Origin: Oscarella lobularis
Taxonomy: Eukaryota > Porifera > Homoscleromorpha > Homosclerophorida > Oscarellidae
Direction: 5' to 3'
Length of the DNA: 64,000 nt
Assembly (NCBI RefSeq): GCF_947507565.1
Contig: NC_089181.1
Location: 1,110,536-1,174,535 of the forward strand
This document shows positions 31,065-41,504 of the stretch, one piece after another. Numbering within the stretch: position 1 is the first letter of the stretch; each line of letters opens with the position of its first letter. A program made the position numbers and the translations under genes. Below the pieces are notes generated by a model. That model was not told where the DNA came from. It did no database searches and saw only the letters and a program-made list of their open reading frames with translations.

Positions 31065-33230
31065 GGGGAGCGGGATAAGGAACCCGTACGACGTTCCCGT
31101 TGATCGTTGCTTCGTGCATGAGCAGACTCGTTGTCAGATCGACAAACAATTTTCCCGAGTCGGTGAGTGTCTCTTTAACCTCGGGTGGTATGGCGTCAGG
31201 CGCTGTTGGTTGTTCGAGAAACTGGCAGACGGAAGCAAGGAGCGGATCGCGGCGTTGATGATCGAGCATCTCGTCGAGCGACGGAATTTTTAACAGTGCG
31301 CGGTCTTTGTCGATCACAGCGACTATTGGCAGACGTGAAAGTGCGTCGGCATTCTGGTTCGCGCGTCCTGGTCGATGTTCGATCGTGAAATCGAATTCTT
31401 GCAGGAGCAATGCCCATCGTGCGAGACGGTTGGGAAGATCCGAAGTAGGCATTAACCAACGCATGTTTGCGTGGTCCGTTTGCACGACGAAAGGTGGGCC
31501 CCAGAGATACTTCCGAAATTCCCTACAGCCATACACGACTGCAAGTAATTCCTTTTCACGTGTGTCATAGCGTCGTTCTGGATCGCGTAACTGTCGGCTG
31601 GCGTACGAAACTACGCGCTCGTAGCCGTCGTCGTCGAGTTGGGTCAGGACCGCAGCGATTGCGTAGTCAGACGCATCAGTTTGCAGAAAGAACATTTTAT
31701 CCCAGTCGGGGTAGATGAGCAGTGGGGCGGAAGTAAGACGTTTCTTTAGCCGTTCGAACGCATCTTGCTGATCAGCTCCCCAGATAAAGGGAACGTCTCG
31801 AAGTAGGCGCGTGAGCGGTTCAATAAGTTGAGCAAATTTGTAAATGAAGCGGCGATAATACGAGGTGAGTCCGACGAATGACCGGATGTCGCCTTTCGTC
31901 GTAGGTATCGCCACTTTTTGAACAGAATCGATTTTTTTCGGGTCTACGAGGAGACCGTCAGGAGAAATTATGTATCCCAGATACTTCAATTCGCTGAAGG
32001 CAAACAAACACTTCTTTGGCGATACCGGTATCTTCAGATTGTGTCGTCGTAGACGTCGGAGAACGGCGTCGAGATGCTTCAAGTGAGCGTCGAATGATGC
32101 CGAGAAAACGAGTATATCGTTGATATAGATTAAGCACGTGCGCCACTTTAAACCAGCTAGCACAGTGTCCATTGCGCGCTGGAACGTTCTGGGGGCGTTG
32201 CACAGGCCGAATGGCATCACAAGGAATTCGTATAGACCGAATGGGCAGATGAAGGCGGTTTTCGGGACGTCGTTGATGTCAACACGTATTTGCCAATAAC
32301 CGGATTTCAAGTCGAGCGAGGTGAAATATCGATTTCCACCGAGGAGGTCGAGGCTGTCATCGATCCTTGGTAGGGGATAACGGTCCTTGGTCGTCAGTGC
32401 GTTGAGCAGGCGGAAATCAACACAGAATCGTTTCGTCAAATCCTTTTTGTCGGTGAAAAGTATGGGACTGGCCCATGGCGACGACGATTCGCGTATGACA
32501 CCGCTATTGAGCATCGATTCGATCTGGCGTTCTGCTTCGTCCATCAGAGGAGGAGCTAACCGTCGAGGCGGTTGATTGACAGGGCGATGGTTCCCGGTGT
32601 CGATGACGTGAGTGCAGGCTGGCGTTTGTCCAACATCGCCGTCGTGACGAGCAAAGAGATCGTCGTATTGCTCAAGCAATTGCGCGATCGACTGCGTCTG
32701 CGCGTCAGACAGGTCGGCGGAAATTGTGTACGTCGGCGGGGCATCGTCCGCTAGGTTCGCTGACGATGAAATCACGGTAGCGACGTCGATTTGTTCGCCA
32801 CGAGGCGGTAGATCAACGTGCTCGGGCGGCGGCACCTTTTCCGGACGCACTTCCGGTTGAACTTCCGGCATCAGAACTGCATGGTTTGGCGTAGAAAGCG
32901 TAATCGCGCAAACTCGTTCGCCGGAGCCAAATAAGTCGACACCATCGACGCCATCTTTCGCGCCGGCTGCTTGAATCTTGACGGTGTCCGGACCTGAACC
33001 AAGCGTGACGACGCCGTTTCCGAAACTGAAGTTTGCCTTGCTGGCGCGAAGAAAATCTCGCCCGAGTAGTACGGGAAATGCGAAGTCGGTAACAACGATG
33101 AAACGTTGGCGAATCCGCAATCCGTTTGCGGCAAAAGTCAGTGTCACGGCTCCGGCTACGTCGAGTGGTTCATTGTTTGCAGCGGTATAGCTCTCGGCTG
33201 TGGGTCGACAGGGCATCCGGTCTGACTCAC
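30964..33230 (-). CDS. pol: RT-RNase H polyprotein region, element 2
   Basis: About 750 residues are open. The order is the end of the protease (FAFPVLLGRDFLRASKAN), RT (SSPWASPILFTDKKDL, FCVDFRLLNAL, YFTSLDLKSGYWQI, FGLCNAPRTFQRAMD, then YINDILVFS) and RNase H (MFFLQTDASDYAIAAVL, HRPGRANQNADALSRLP). The integrase finger (SAGHLGRRKTQSRI) closes it. The RT active site reads YIND, not YIDD, so the first catalytic Asp is lost (codon AAC/AAT instead of GAC/GAT). The protease start is in another frame. Confidence 0.88.
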
Positions 33231-33920
33231 AAAATCGTCGGAAGCGACAGAGATTTTAGATCCAGAGTCCATTAGACATCGGGCTGGTCGAATTCCTTCG
33301 ATCGTGAACGGAAAAATGCCTTGAGCTTCCTCTGTCGGAATAGCGATGGGATCGGCGATTACGTGAACGCTGCTCTTGGTGGGCGCGGCAACAGCGGTTG
33401 CTTGCGCGGCGGACTGTTCGGCCTCACGTTTTCTCTTCAACTTGAAACATTCTTCTTTCGTGTGGTTCGGCTTCTTGCAATACGCACAGAATTTAGGATT
33501 CGGTTGTTTGTTTCGCGCCGTGGGCGCTGGCAAATATTGAGAGGGGGCGGTACTAGCCGCGGGAACGGAAGTGTTCGATTTCGATGACGAGGCGGCCAAC
33601 TGCTGAAGGATCTGAGTATTCTGTTGCATCAACTGCGCTTGCTGTTGCACGAGCGTTTGCAACAGTTGAACGGTGGTGTCAGACGCGCTTCCCGTCGGGC
33701 GCGATTGTGCCTGCGGCGCCGACGCAGCTGGTGGGCGATCGTATCGCAAGGCGTAGCAATCGTCGTCGTGAACACCGGTTCGAGTATAATTCCAAATTCG
33801 TTCGGCGGTTTCCGCAGTCGTGATCGCCTCCTTGAGCGATGTCGGTGGTTTCCGTTCGAATTCGTCCTTGAATTCGCGACGAAGTCCGGCCTGAAAACGA
33901 GATAGATACAGTCATCGTCT
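33156..33920 (-). pseudogene. gag nucleocapsid and protease start, element 2
   Basis: It contains a Gln-rich helix (LVQQQAQLMQQNTQILQQL), CCHC knuckle CAYCKKPNHTKEECFK, then protease CLMDSGSKISVASDDF with DSG intact. A frameshift near 33200 (after VSQTGC) separates it from the rest of pol. Upstream, 33750-33910 reads FQAGLRREFKDEFERKPP in yet another frame. Confidence 0.85.
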
Positions 33921-34584
33921 TCGAGACAGCGTCAGGATCCGCGTTCTGGAGCTGTAAAAGAATTTGCTTGAAGCGCGAAGCGAATTCGGCTACGGTCTCA
34001 CGCGCGGTCTGCTTGCAGACCATTAACTTGTTAGTCCAATGACGCGTGGGATCGCGCGGGCCGAATTGTTCCCGAAGGAAAACTTCGAATTGTCTCCATG
34101 TGAGATCGCTGACGTCGTCGTGTCCCAGGAAAGCGCGGAATTCGGCTCGGGCGTCTGCAGAGAGAGCCATTGCAGCGGCGGCGAGCTTGCGACGATCGGG
34201 CCAGCGTGAGAATTTCGCGGCGGCGTTGACGTGGAAAAGCCAATTCTCGACGTCTTCTCCGCAGCGTCCGAAGAATCGATCGAGCTTCACTGACGATTTC
34301 AGTTCGTCGCGGTCCGATTCGGGCGTCGGGAGTGAGTCGCCGCGGTCGCGTTTCTTCTTCCGCTTCTTTTTGCGAGCTGGCTCGGGGTCGTCGGGCGTGG
34401 CCGCGCCGCCTTCGGATGATTCCTCGGTTGGGGTTCGCGATTGGGAACGGCCGCGTCGCGAGTGAATTGTAGGAGTCGCTTCGGAGTTGCGCGCGGTCGG
34501 CGAAAGATCTTCCAACTCGTCCGTCGAGTGATGAAGGCGTTTCCTCTTCCTGCTTCGCTTCGCCGTTTTTGGCGTCTCGTCCAT
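33921..34584 (-). pseudogene. gag: gag capsid region, element 2
   Basis: From 34584 it reads MDETPKTAKRSRKRKRLHH, then an acidic and basic disordered region (ARKKKRKKKRDR). The gag core is VKLDRFFGRCGEDVENWLF, QFEVFLREQFGPRDPTRHW, NKLMVCKQTARETVAEF and FKQILLQLQNADPDAVS. Indels near 33900-33930 break the frame at the place equivalent to the break in element 1. Confidence 0.85.
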
Positions 34585-34696
34585 TTCGGAGACGAGGCAA
34601 GCGTATCGAGTGCACGGCGGGCGAGCAACGTTCGAGTGGAGAGCGGGGGCGGGATCGTTCGTCGAGGGCAGCCGAGCGGAACGAGTTCGACTCGCC

Positions 34697-34714
34697 TACC
34701 CGGATTCTCCACCA
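34697..34714 (-). promoter_or_regulatory. Primer-binding site, element 2
   Basis: On the minus strand TGGTGGAGAATCCGGGTA starts two bases after the 5' LTR, identical to element 1. Confidence 0.75.
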
Positions 34715-34716
34715 GT

Positions 34717-34885
34717 TGTTAGGATCCACCCCCCCCCCCCCCCCCGCGATGCCTTGGCACGGCCTCTAGGCGACTCTTTGGGGACGACGATAAATATACG
34801 GTTGTCTGCAAGGTTTGTGTATGTCCCAACTGACCCACGCATGCGCCCCAGGTTATGACATGCAAACATATAACGGATCGCAACA
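34717..34885 (-). repeat. 5' LTR of element 2
   Basis: It matches 29303-29457 apart from three substitutions and a 17-base C run at 34729-34745. Confidence 0.93.
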
Positions 34886-35479
34886 CTATACTACCACCTT
34901 AGGTACAAAAACTAAAAAGCGGTCTTCTCTTAGAGCATGATTTAAATAAAGTTATGCTTGTCTTGCTTATTCACACGATAGTTAGGAATGTTTCTCAATT
35001 GCCGTAAGCCGCTTACTTGCTTCGTCAGTTTTTAAATAACTAAAGTCGTTTTGACCCTGGATGTGATAATTGCTCATTATAATAGGTTAGCATCCTTATT
35101 GATAACGTCACGTGAAGCAAACGGTTTTTTCATTGTTTAAAGACGATTGACAACCGTTTTCACGTTCACAGACGCGTCAAAACGGTTTTATCTGTGCCCG
35201 TAACTAAGTTAACGGTGCGCAAACTATAAAAGCGCTCGCAAAAACCGTTTTACCCACGAATAAATAACGTATTCGTTCATATACTAGCAAAAGAATTAGG
35301 AGGCGTGCTCATTAGAAAAATAGGTTGCCAATACCGATAGAAATGCGAGAAAAGAAGCATGCGCAGAAATTTTATAACGCGCGTTAACCCTTTTAAGGTG
35401 GCAACGGGGGTTGGTCGGGTGCTCACCCTTGGCGACCCCGTTTTTCGAAATTCCCGCTGTATCGTTCGCTTTTTCATGC
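34886..35479. other. Intergenic; repeated AACGGTTTT words and a TATA-like box
   Basis: Between 35050 and 35260 the word AAACGGTTTT or its complement occurs at least four times, followed by CTATAAAAGCGC at about 35224. This might be a promoter, but no transcript start or ORF was confirmed downstream. Confidence 0.3.
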
Positions 35480-36013
35480 CTCCTTACGCACGCTATAACG
35501 ATGCGTCATCGGCTTTAGGTTCCTGTACAGGTCTTTCGGATCGAGCTTACGGCGAGCTTTCTCGAGGAACTTGAACTCGCGAGTCGCGCCTGCTTTTCGA
35601 AAATATCCTGTTCCTCGAAACGTCTTCAAATATCTTTGGAAAGCAGCGTAAATGTCGTATTTAGGTTAGATTAGTTCTTACGATTCCTTTTGTCTTGGAA
35701 AGCCTTTCCCCTTCCTGCCTCGGAGGAATCGGGTCCTTTCTTGAGATCCATTTCCGTTCGAAGAAACCTTTTTCAATCTTAGGCCGAAATTCGAAGTCCA
35801 TTGTACGCGTAACAATTGGGCTAACGCTGAGCCTTGGCCAGAAGTTCCAGAAAAGAAGATGGGCGCAGGTTTTGGCATTCTAAAAGTACAACTGCGCATA
35901 CCTTTTTCAAACTTTTCGTATACGAGGAAAAGGCCTAGCGAACCAGCCCATGACCACCATCCTTCTTCCACTGCACCTCTCTTCTGCCATTTTTTATCCA
36001 TTTTAAACGACAT
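35480..36013 (-). CDS. Unrecognised two-exon gene fragment
   Basis: On the minus strand an open frame from 36013 (KKWQKRGAVEEGWW, GLFLVYEKFEKGMRS, GFPRQKES) reaches a GTAAGA donor at about 35675. A 47-nt intron ends TTTCCAAAG. The spliced frame continues YLKTFRGTGYFRKAGATRE, EKARRKLDPKDLYRNLKP and stops near 35480. The splice keeps the frame, which supports real coding. The second exon faintly recalls the C-terminus of FAD-linked oxidases, but I cannot name the family. Confidence 0.35.
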
Positions 36014-36164
36014 CTTCAGCGCAATCGCTACGATTTTGAGTAGATTCGAAGCATCATAAAAAAGAGTAAAATCGATTCACGTTTTTCTACTGGAAACCAC
36101 AACTTTTTTAGCTAAAGAGCGAGAACTAAATGCAGATAAGTCGTCAGTTACGCGTTTTTTAACG

Positions 36165-37306
36165 GAACAAGACCAGAATGGCCTTGTTCATTTACCTGCG
36201 TGTTCGCCTTTTGAAGCAACGGGTAGGTGTACGTGTCTACACAGTATCCTTCTGAGCATCTAAATTAAAAGTGTGCAGTACTTTGAGACTGGTTGATTAA
36301 TTAATGTAGTACTGAGAGTATACCCTGTGTTTTCATATTATATTTAAATCTACATTAGCTAGTTTGCCTATTTTTAAAATAATCTTGGGCATATTTAAAA
36401 TTGTCTTTGACCATTTAAAATCGTCCTATACGATTTTAAAATTTACTTGGACGATTGCGTTTGGCAGTGGTATTATCGCAATTGCAGAGGCTTTCGAAGT
36501 TGTCATGCAAAAAATCTCACCTGTATATTACGAAATTAGGCGAATACCGGTACAACTCCGTCGAAATTGATGTTCAATTGTGTATGCAATTTTTTACATT
36601 TAGATTAAAGCATCCAGGACCGACAACCTTAAACGAAATCTTCGGAGATTGTTGAAAATACTACAGTGCCGAAAATCTGAAAGAAAATCCTCAGTCGACG
36701 TATTCGTCAGGACATGGGCATCAAATTCTCTGGCGACATGTAGGCACATTGAGATTTTAATCGAACAAGACCAGAATGGCCTTGTTCATTTACCTGCGTG
36801 TTCGTCTTTTGAAGCAACGGGTTGGTGTACGTGTCTACACAGTATCCTTCTGAGCATCTAAATTAAAAGTGTACAGTACTTTGAGACTGGTTGATTAATT
36901 AATGTAGTATTGAGAGTAAACCTTGTGTTTTCATATTATATTTAAATCTACATTAGCTAGTTTGCCTATTTTTAAAATAATCTTGGGCATATTTAAAATT
37001 GTCTTGGACCATTTAAAATCGTCTTATACAATTTTAAAATTTACTTGGACGATTGTGTTTGGCAGTGATACTATCGCAATTGCAGAAGGTAAATTATCAT
37101 GTCCAAAATCTCTTTTCCACATTACAAAATTGGTGGAATACCGGTACAACTCCGTCGAGATTGATGGTTCAATTGTGTACGCAATTTTTTACATTTAGAT
37201 TGAAGCATCCAGGCCCCACTAAATTAGCAGATATCTTCGGAGATTGCACGACATATTATCGTGCTAAAAGCATCCAAATAAACCCTCTATCGACGTACTC
37301 GTCAGG
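36165..37306. repeat. Tandem duplication, ~545-bp unit with ~598-bp period
   Basis: 36165-36711 and 36763-37306 align along their length, from GAACAAGACCAGAATGGCC to CGTCAGG. Inside each unit, words like ATTTAAAATCGTC recur every 20-25 bp. No ORF with motifs. The copies differ by scattered substitutions and small indels. The flanks to 37396 hold nothing else. Confidence 0.9.
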
Positions 37307-37395
37307 GTCATTTCTAAGGAAATTTTCCAAAAACTTTTTGTCTTTTGTGACTCGATTTTTAACTAAGAATTGTCTGTTGTAACTGTTAGTATATA

Positions 37396-37457
37396 CGTGT
37401 GTGTGTGTGTGTGCGTGCGTGCGTACGTGCGTGCGTGCGTGCGTGCGTGTGTGTGTT
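37396..37457. repeat. (GT)n/(GC GT)n microsatellite
   Basis: Alternating GTGT and GCGT units end in GTGTGTGTT. The tract abuts the 3' end of non-LTR element A. Confidence 0.95.
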
Positions 37458-37536
37458 ACTACAAAAACAGTCACGAGAAACAGTCAGGAAAATAAGTCAA
37501 GAAAACAGTTGTAGAACTTCCGGTTTAGATGCTGGA

Positions 37537-38560
37537 TCAAGCGGGGCAGAAGCCCCGCGATCGCAAACATCGATCCTGGCTGGCATGTATAGCCGCGACC
37601 TTGTCCGCCACAATTTTGCAGTTTTCCCTCTGCAGACTGACTGCCAACCGCTGCTTCCAATCGACGCGAAATTGACTGACGCTCGTTCTGAGTTCCCTCG
37701 GCGCAAGACGAGAGACTTCGTTGACCGTGTTCCGGATTGCACTTCCCCACTGGCCAAATGTTTCCAGAGCGATAGGGCGAAACAAATGCCCAGCAACAGT
37801 TGCCTCTTTCAGGAATTTTCGCTTTTTCGATTTCTCTTTTTCGCTGGCGGCGTGACCGGAAATCAGACTGGCAGGCGAGATGAAATTTTTCGAATGCGGA
37901 TGCGTGATCGTAATGTCCAGAAGAAGCTTTTTGCCTTCGGCAAAGTCATACACGACAATATCGAGACGCTTTTTGTCGTGAAACTGCTCAAGAACTTCTT
38001 TCCCGCATCGGAAATTCAGCGATGTCAGCATCATATAAAATCGGTGAAGATAGCCGTCGTGCCTGTGCATTCCGCCTCCTCCCCATTTGCAAGTGAGAGC
38101 GTGAAAGCCTTCCGGGTCGATCGCCTTTCCGCACTGGGGAACGCAATGCTTCAGACCATCAAGAGCTGGCATGCCGGCGCCAAGACGCAGCAAAGAGGCG
38201 AATGAAAATTCCGCACTCTTCAAAGTGAGATTGTGCGATCTTGGCAATGCATGAAGCCAGCACCCTGATGACGATCCACCGCAGCTGAGTAGCCGGGCGC
38301 GATCTTTCTGGCTCAGACTTTCCAAATACTTGCGGTACAAGCTGTTTCGCTGGTTTTTTCTCAACTTTTGTTGTAGCTTCACAGGCTGACCCAGTGCGTC
38401 CGCGAAGGTAGAGACATCGAGAGACGACTGGCTGGCACTCGCTTGCAAAGACGTTAGAGACGATTCAATCTGATCTAAAATGACGCGATTGCTTGATGGG
38501 CCCACTGGCGGGGGGCAGAATTCGCGAAAGAATTCGGCACGGTCAGGCTGCACATTGCAG
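37537..38560 (-). pseudogene. Element A C-terminal domain: CCHC-like knuckle and restriction-like endonuclease
   Basis: After one frameshift from the RT ORF (about 38475-38560) the frame continues LQQKLRKNQRNSLYRKYLE. A zinc-knuckle-like block follows: CGKAIDPEGFHALTCKWGGG, then MHRHDGYLHRFY. The endonuclease core is KRLDIVVYDFAEGKKLLLD with ITITHPHSKNF, matching the (R)PD...D-x-T/S layout of restriction-like endonucleases of R2-type non-LTR elements. The domain would nick target DNA for target-primed reverse transcription. It ends at TGA near 37537. Confidence 0.82.
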
Positions 38561-40421
38561 ACGCCCAACTTCCTACAAATGCGCAAGGACTGACGTCCGC
38601 GGTGCGCTGGAATCCAAAACCGCCGTGTTTGATGGACAAGAAAATCTGCTCCTTCTGCGCGTCGTTGAGACGGCGTCCAATGATATTCTCAAACGATTGA
38701 ACGAAATTCGAATCGTGCAAACTTGCCGCTTTTACTATCAGATGAGGAGAGACTGTGCGACAGAGATGGTTGATCTTCGAGTTTGCGCAAGATCGAAGCA
38801 GAGCATTGGCGGTTTGGCCATCGCCTAGCAGCGGCAACTTCTCCAACAGAGCGCTAGCTTTTTTAGCTTTTTGGAGGCAAGAAGATTCCACAAACTCCTC
38901 ACTTCCAATCGGCGAACCGAGGACGTCGACACCTCGCCGAATCGGGACCGGAATGGGCCAGTCCTCAATGTCGCAAAATGAGAAAGCTTCGCATTTCTCT
39001 TCCGGTAGTTGCAGGCCGATATCTGCCAATCGACGTTTTATTTCCTGATACGTTGCCAGTACTTGAGATTTTTCTCCCAAAATGATTGCATCGTCTAAGT
39101 AACAGACGGTATGGCAGTTCGAACCCACGTTTGCATTTTGCAAAATAGGATGGATAGCAAGTGCGAACAAAAAGGGCCCCAGAGGGTCGCCTTGCTGCAC
39201 TCCTTCCTCTGACGAGATTGCCGACAAAGTGTCACCGACGGTAGTTAGCAACGTAGATGACTGAACGTAGCATTTTGAAACGAAAGAAAGCAGCTCCGAG
39301 AAGCTATCACGTACATTGTCGAGAATGGTCTTTCTTGATACCGAGTTGAATGCATTCTTAGCGTCCGTCTTTAGAAGAACCCAGTGAGGATTGCTCTGAA
39401 GAACGAGCTGAATCACATGGATCATTAGATCTGCACCGCCGGGAGTACAGACGCCAAACTGATACGGCGATAAGAATGACTCAATTTTGCTCTCTAGAAG
39501 AGAGCATGCCGCTTTTGCCGTCAGGCGGCGAAGACAATTTCCCACTGCGATCGGTCGGACGTCGTTGTTAGCTTTTCTGAGAGCAATCAGTTTCGCTCCA
39601 GCGAGTACAGTGGCGACAGTAGATGGAATCTCTCCGGCGAGAAATGCGTTACACGCATCAACCAGTAGCGTCGACGATTCGTCTCCGCCAGACAGGACTT
39701 CAAGGTGTTCAAAACGCCAGCCGTCGATGCTGCATGCAGACCCCTTTGGGCAGCGGTGAAGAGCGTTGAACAAAGCTGGGAGGTCGATTTGAAGCGGCTG
39801 CTCTGAGGTGGTATAGTCACTTGATGTTACCGGAACTCGTCTGGCCGGGTGTTTCAGCGCCAGCTTCTCGAACGTATCCTCGCTCGAAGGATCAATGCCC
39901 GAAGACGTAAGCAGATTAGCTGCTCGAGACAGCTCTCCGGCTTTGACCTTGGATCGAACGGCCTTGATGATGCCTTCATCTAAAGCGCCAACCTCGCAAT
40001 AGTCCCCGCTGAGCGTACTTTGCGACGAGTGACGATTGTGCCGCTGGGAACGAGACGATTCAAAGAGGGAGTGCCACTTCTTCTCTTCAAATCGCCGCAG
40101 AAGCTTCTCCCTTTCTCTTTTTCCTGATATTCCTCCTCTCCCTAGATCACGTAGAAGAAAGCGAGGGATCAACAAGAATAGCTTCCAAGCATTGATGTGG
40201 TAAGGATTCGCACTCAGCAAACTCAACGGAATGGAGCAGCATCGCCGAAAAGATTCATGAAGGTGATTAGGAATTTCACGGATTGACGAAACAGCGCCGT
40301 CGAAAAGCTTATCCAGAGATAGACTCTCGAGAAATTCCCATCCATCGATTGAATGAGGCAATGCCGACGGCAGAGAAAGCGATGTTAACAATGGTGCTGC
40401 TAGGCGCTGCGACGGCGGTCC

Positions 40422-40469
<48 letters not shown>

Positions 40470-41195
40470 AGGCGAGGACGACGACGACAAGGAAGACGGC
40501 GACAACGACGTAGATGGAGATACCGCCGATAACGAACCGGCCGACTGTACTGGCAATAAAGCAGACAGCGACCGATCCGGTGCCGGCACAGGTGGCGGAT
40601 CCGGCGACAACGATGGCAACGGCGACAATAATGGTGACGACGACAGCGACGGCGACGACGGCGATGACGACGACGTCGCCGATGATGACGTCGACGAAGA
40701 TGTAGTCAGAGCTACCGCCGATAACGAACTGTCCGACTGAACTGACAATAAAGCAGACAGCGACCGATCCGTTGCCGGCACAGATGGCGGATCCGGCGAC
40801 AATGATGACAACGACGATAGTGACTGCGACGACGACAATGACGGCGACGACGACGACAACGACGACGATGACGACGACGACTTTGGAGTCGTTTTGTTGT
40901 TGCGACATTTCGCCACGTGGGACGGTAGGCTTCGATGGAAATGAGGCTTTTGACAAAAACGACACTGATATAGTGAGTGTCGAAGCCGAAACCATTCGGG
41001 GATATCGCAGAAGTCGTGGTACTCGCGAAGGTGTTGGAACACCCTCATGCGGGGCCCCGAATTCCAACGCTTGATGGAGCATCCTCGAACAGGACATTGG
41101 AGATCCCCAGAAGACTTCGATGCCGTGCCTTCTCCTCTGGACGACGTAGAAAACTCGCCGACATTTTCTGAGACCACGTGCGATCGAGACGCCAT
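38475..41195 (-). CDS. Element A: C2H2 fingers and reverse transcriptase
   Basis: ATG at 41195 (MASRSHVVSENVG). Two C2H2-type fingers occur near residues 30-95: LQCPVRGCSIKRWN...HLREYH, and YQCRFCQKPHFHRSLPSH. A long Ser-rich linker (about residues 105-270) is encoded by GAC/TCG trinucleotide repeats. RT motifs follow: CSIDGWRFEHLEVLSGG, AKLIALRKANNDVRPIAVG, YQFGVCTPGGADLMIH, LLKTDAKNAFNSVSR, EEGVQQGDPLGPFLFAL and VCYLDDAIILG (catalytic YLDD). The frame is open for over 900 codons, so the RT part is intact. Confidence 0.9.
40422..40469. repeat. (GAC)n trinucleotide repeat inside element A ORF
   Basis: About 15 GAC units encode part of the poly-Ser linker on the minus strand. A second looser GAC-rich stretch lies at 40830-40885. 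Confidence 0.95.
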
Positions 41196-41473
41196 CTTTG
41201 ATTCGTTGAAAACGGGCAAAGACGAAATATTCGTGACCGTCGTCAAACAACAAAAGGACGAAAGTGTAAGGACGAGCGTTCGAACTTCTTCCCGCTCGAA
41301 CGAAGGTCGGGATTCAGTCTGCGATCAAACCCGACGCGAAAAACGACGGGTTCGATCGCTTGGCAGGCCAATGATAGCGTATAAAAACGCTGGGCTACCA
41401 AAAAATACGCTTGGAAACGGCGAAAAAACGACTTATCGGAGAGCAAAAGGAAAGGCACCCGCACTAATAATCC

Positions 41474-41476
<3 letters not shown>

Positions 41477-41504
<28 letters not shown>
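41477..41504. repeat. (TG)14 between elements A and B
   Basis: A pure TG run. Both neighbours begin with CCCGGAT reading outward from it, element A on the minus and element B on the plus strand. Confidence 0.97.

Larger units (their letters stand above)
29303..34885 (-). mobile_element. Ty3/gypsy LTR retrotransposon, element 2
   Basis: LTRs 29303-29457 and 34717-34885 differ by three substitutions plus a C-run (6 versus 17 C). CTAT is duplicated at 29299-29302 and 34886-34889. On the minus strand the order is LTR, primer-binding site (identical to element 1), gag, protease, RT, RNase H, integrase, purine tract, LTR. It is a relative of element 1, in opposite orientation. Confidence 0.95.
37458..41476 (-). 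mobile_element. RLE-type non-LTR retrotransposon A, near full length
   Basis: On the minus strand it starts at CCCGGATTATTAGTG next to (CA)n (41477-41504 on the other strand) and ends ...TGTAGTAA next to (CA)n (37457-37396). Between are a 5' UTR, a C2H2/RT ORF, and a C-terminal endonuclease. Both ends lie on dinucleotide repeats, suggesting insertion into a microsatellite. Confidence 0.85.

Noticed and set aside
37396..37457. CRISPR-like or telomeric array
   Set aside because: It is a simple dinucleotide repeat with no spacers; the genome is eukaryotic.
40309..41253. Very long Val-rich frame overlapping element A
   Set aside because: It is the shadow of the Ser-rich linker encoded by GAC/TCG repeats in another frame of the same strand.
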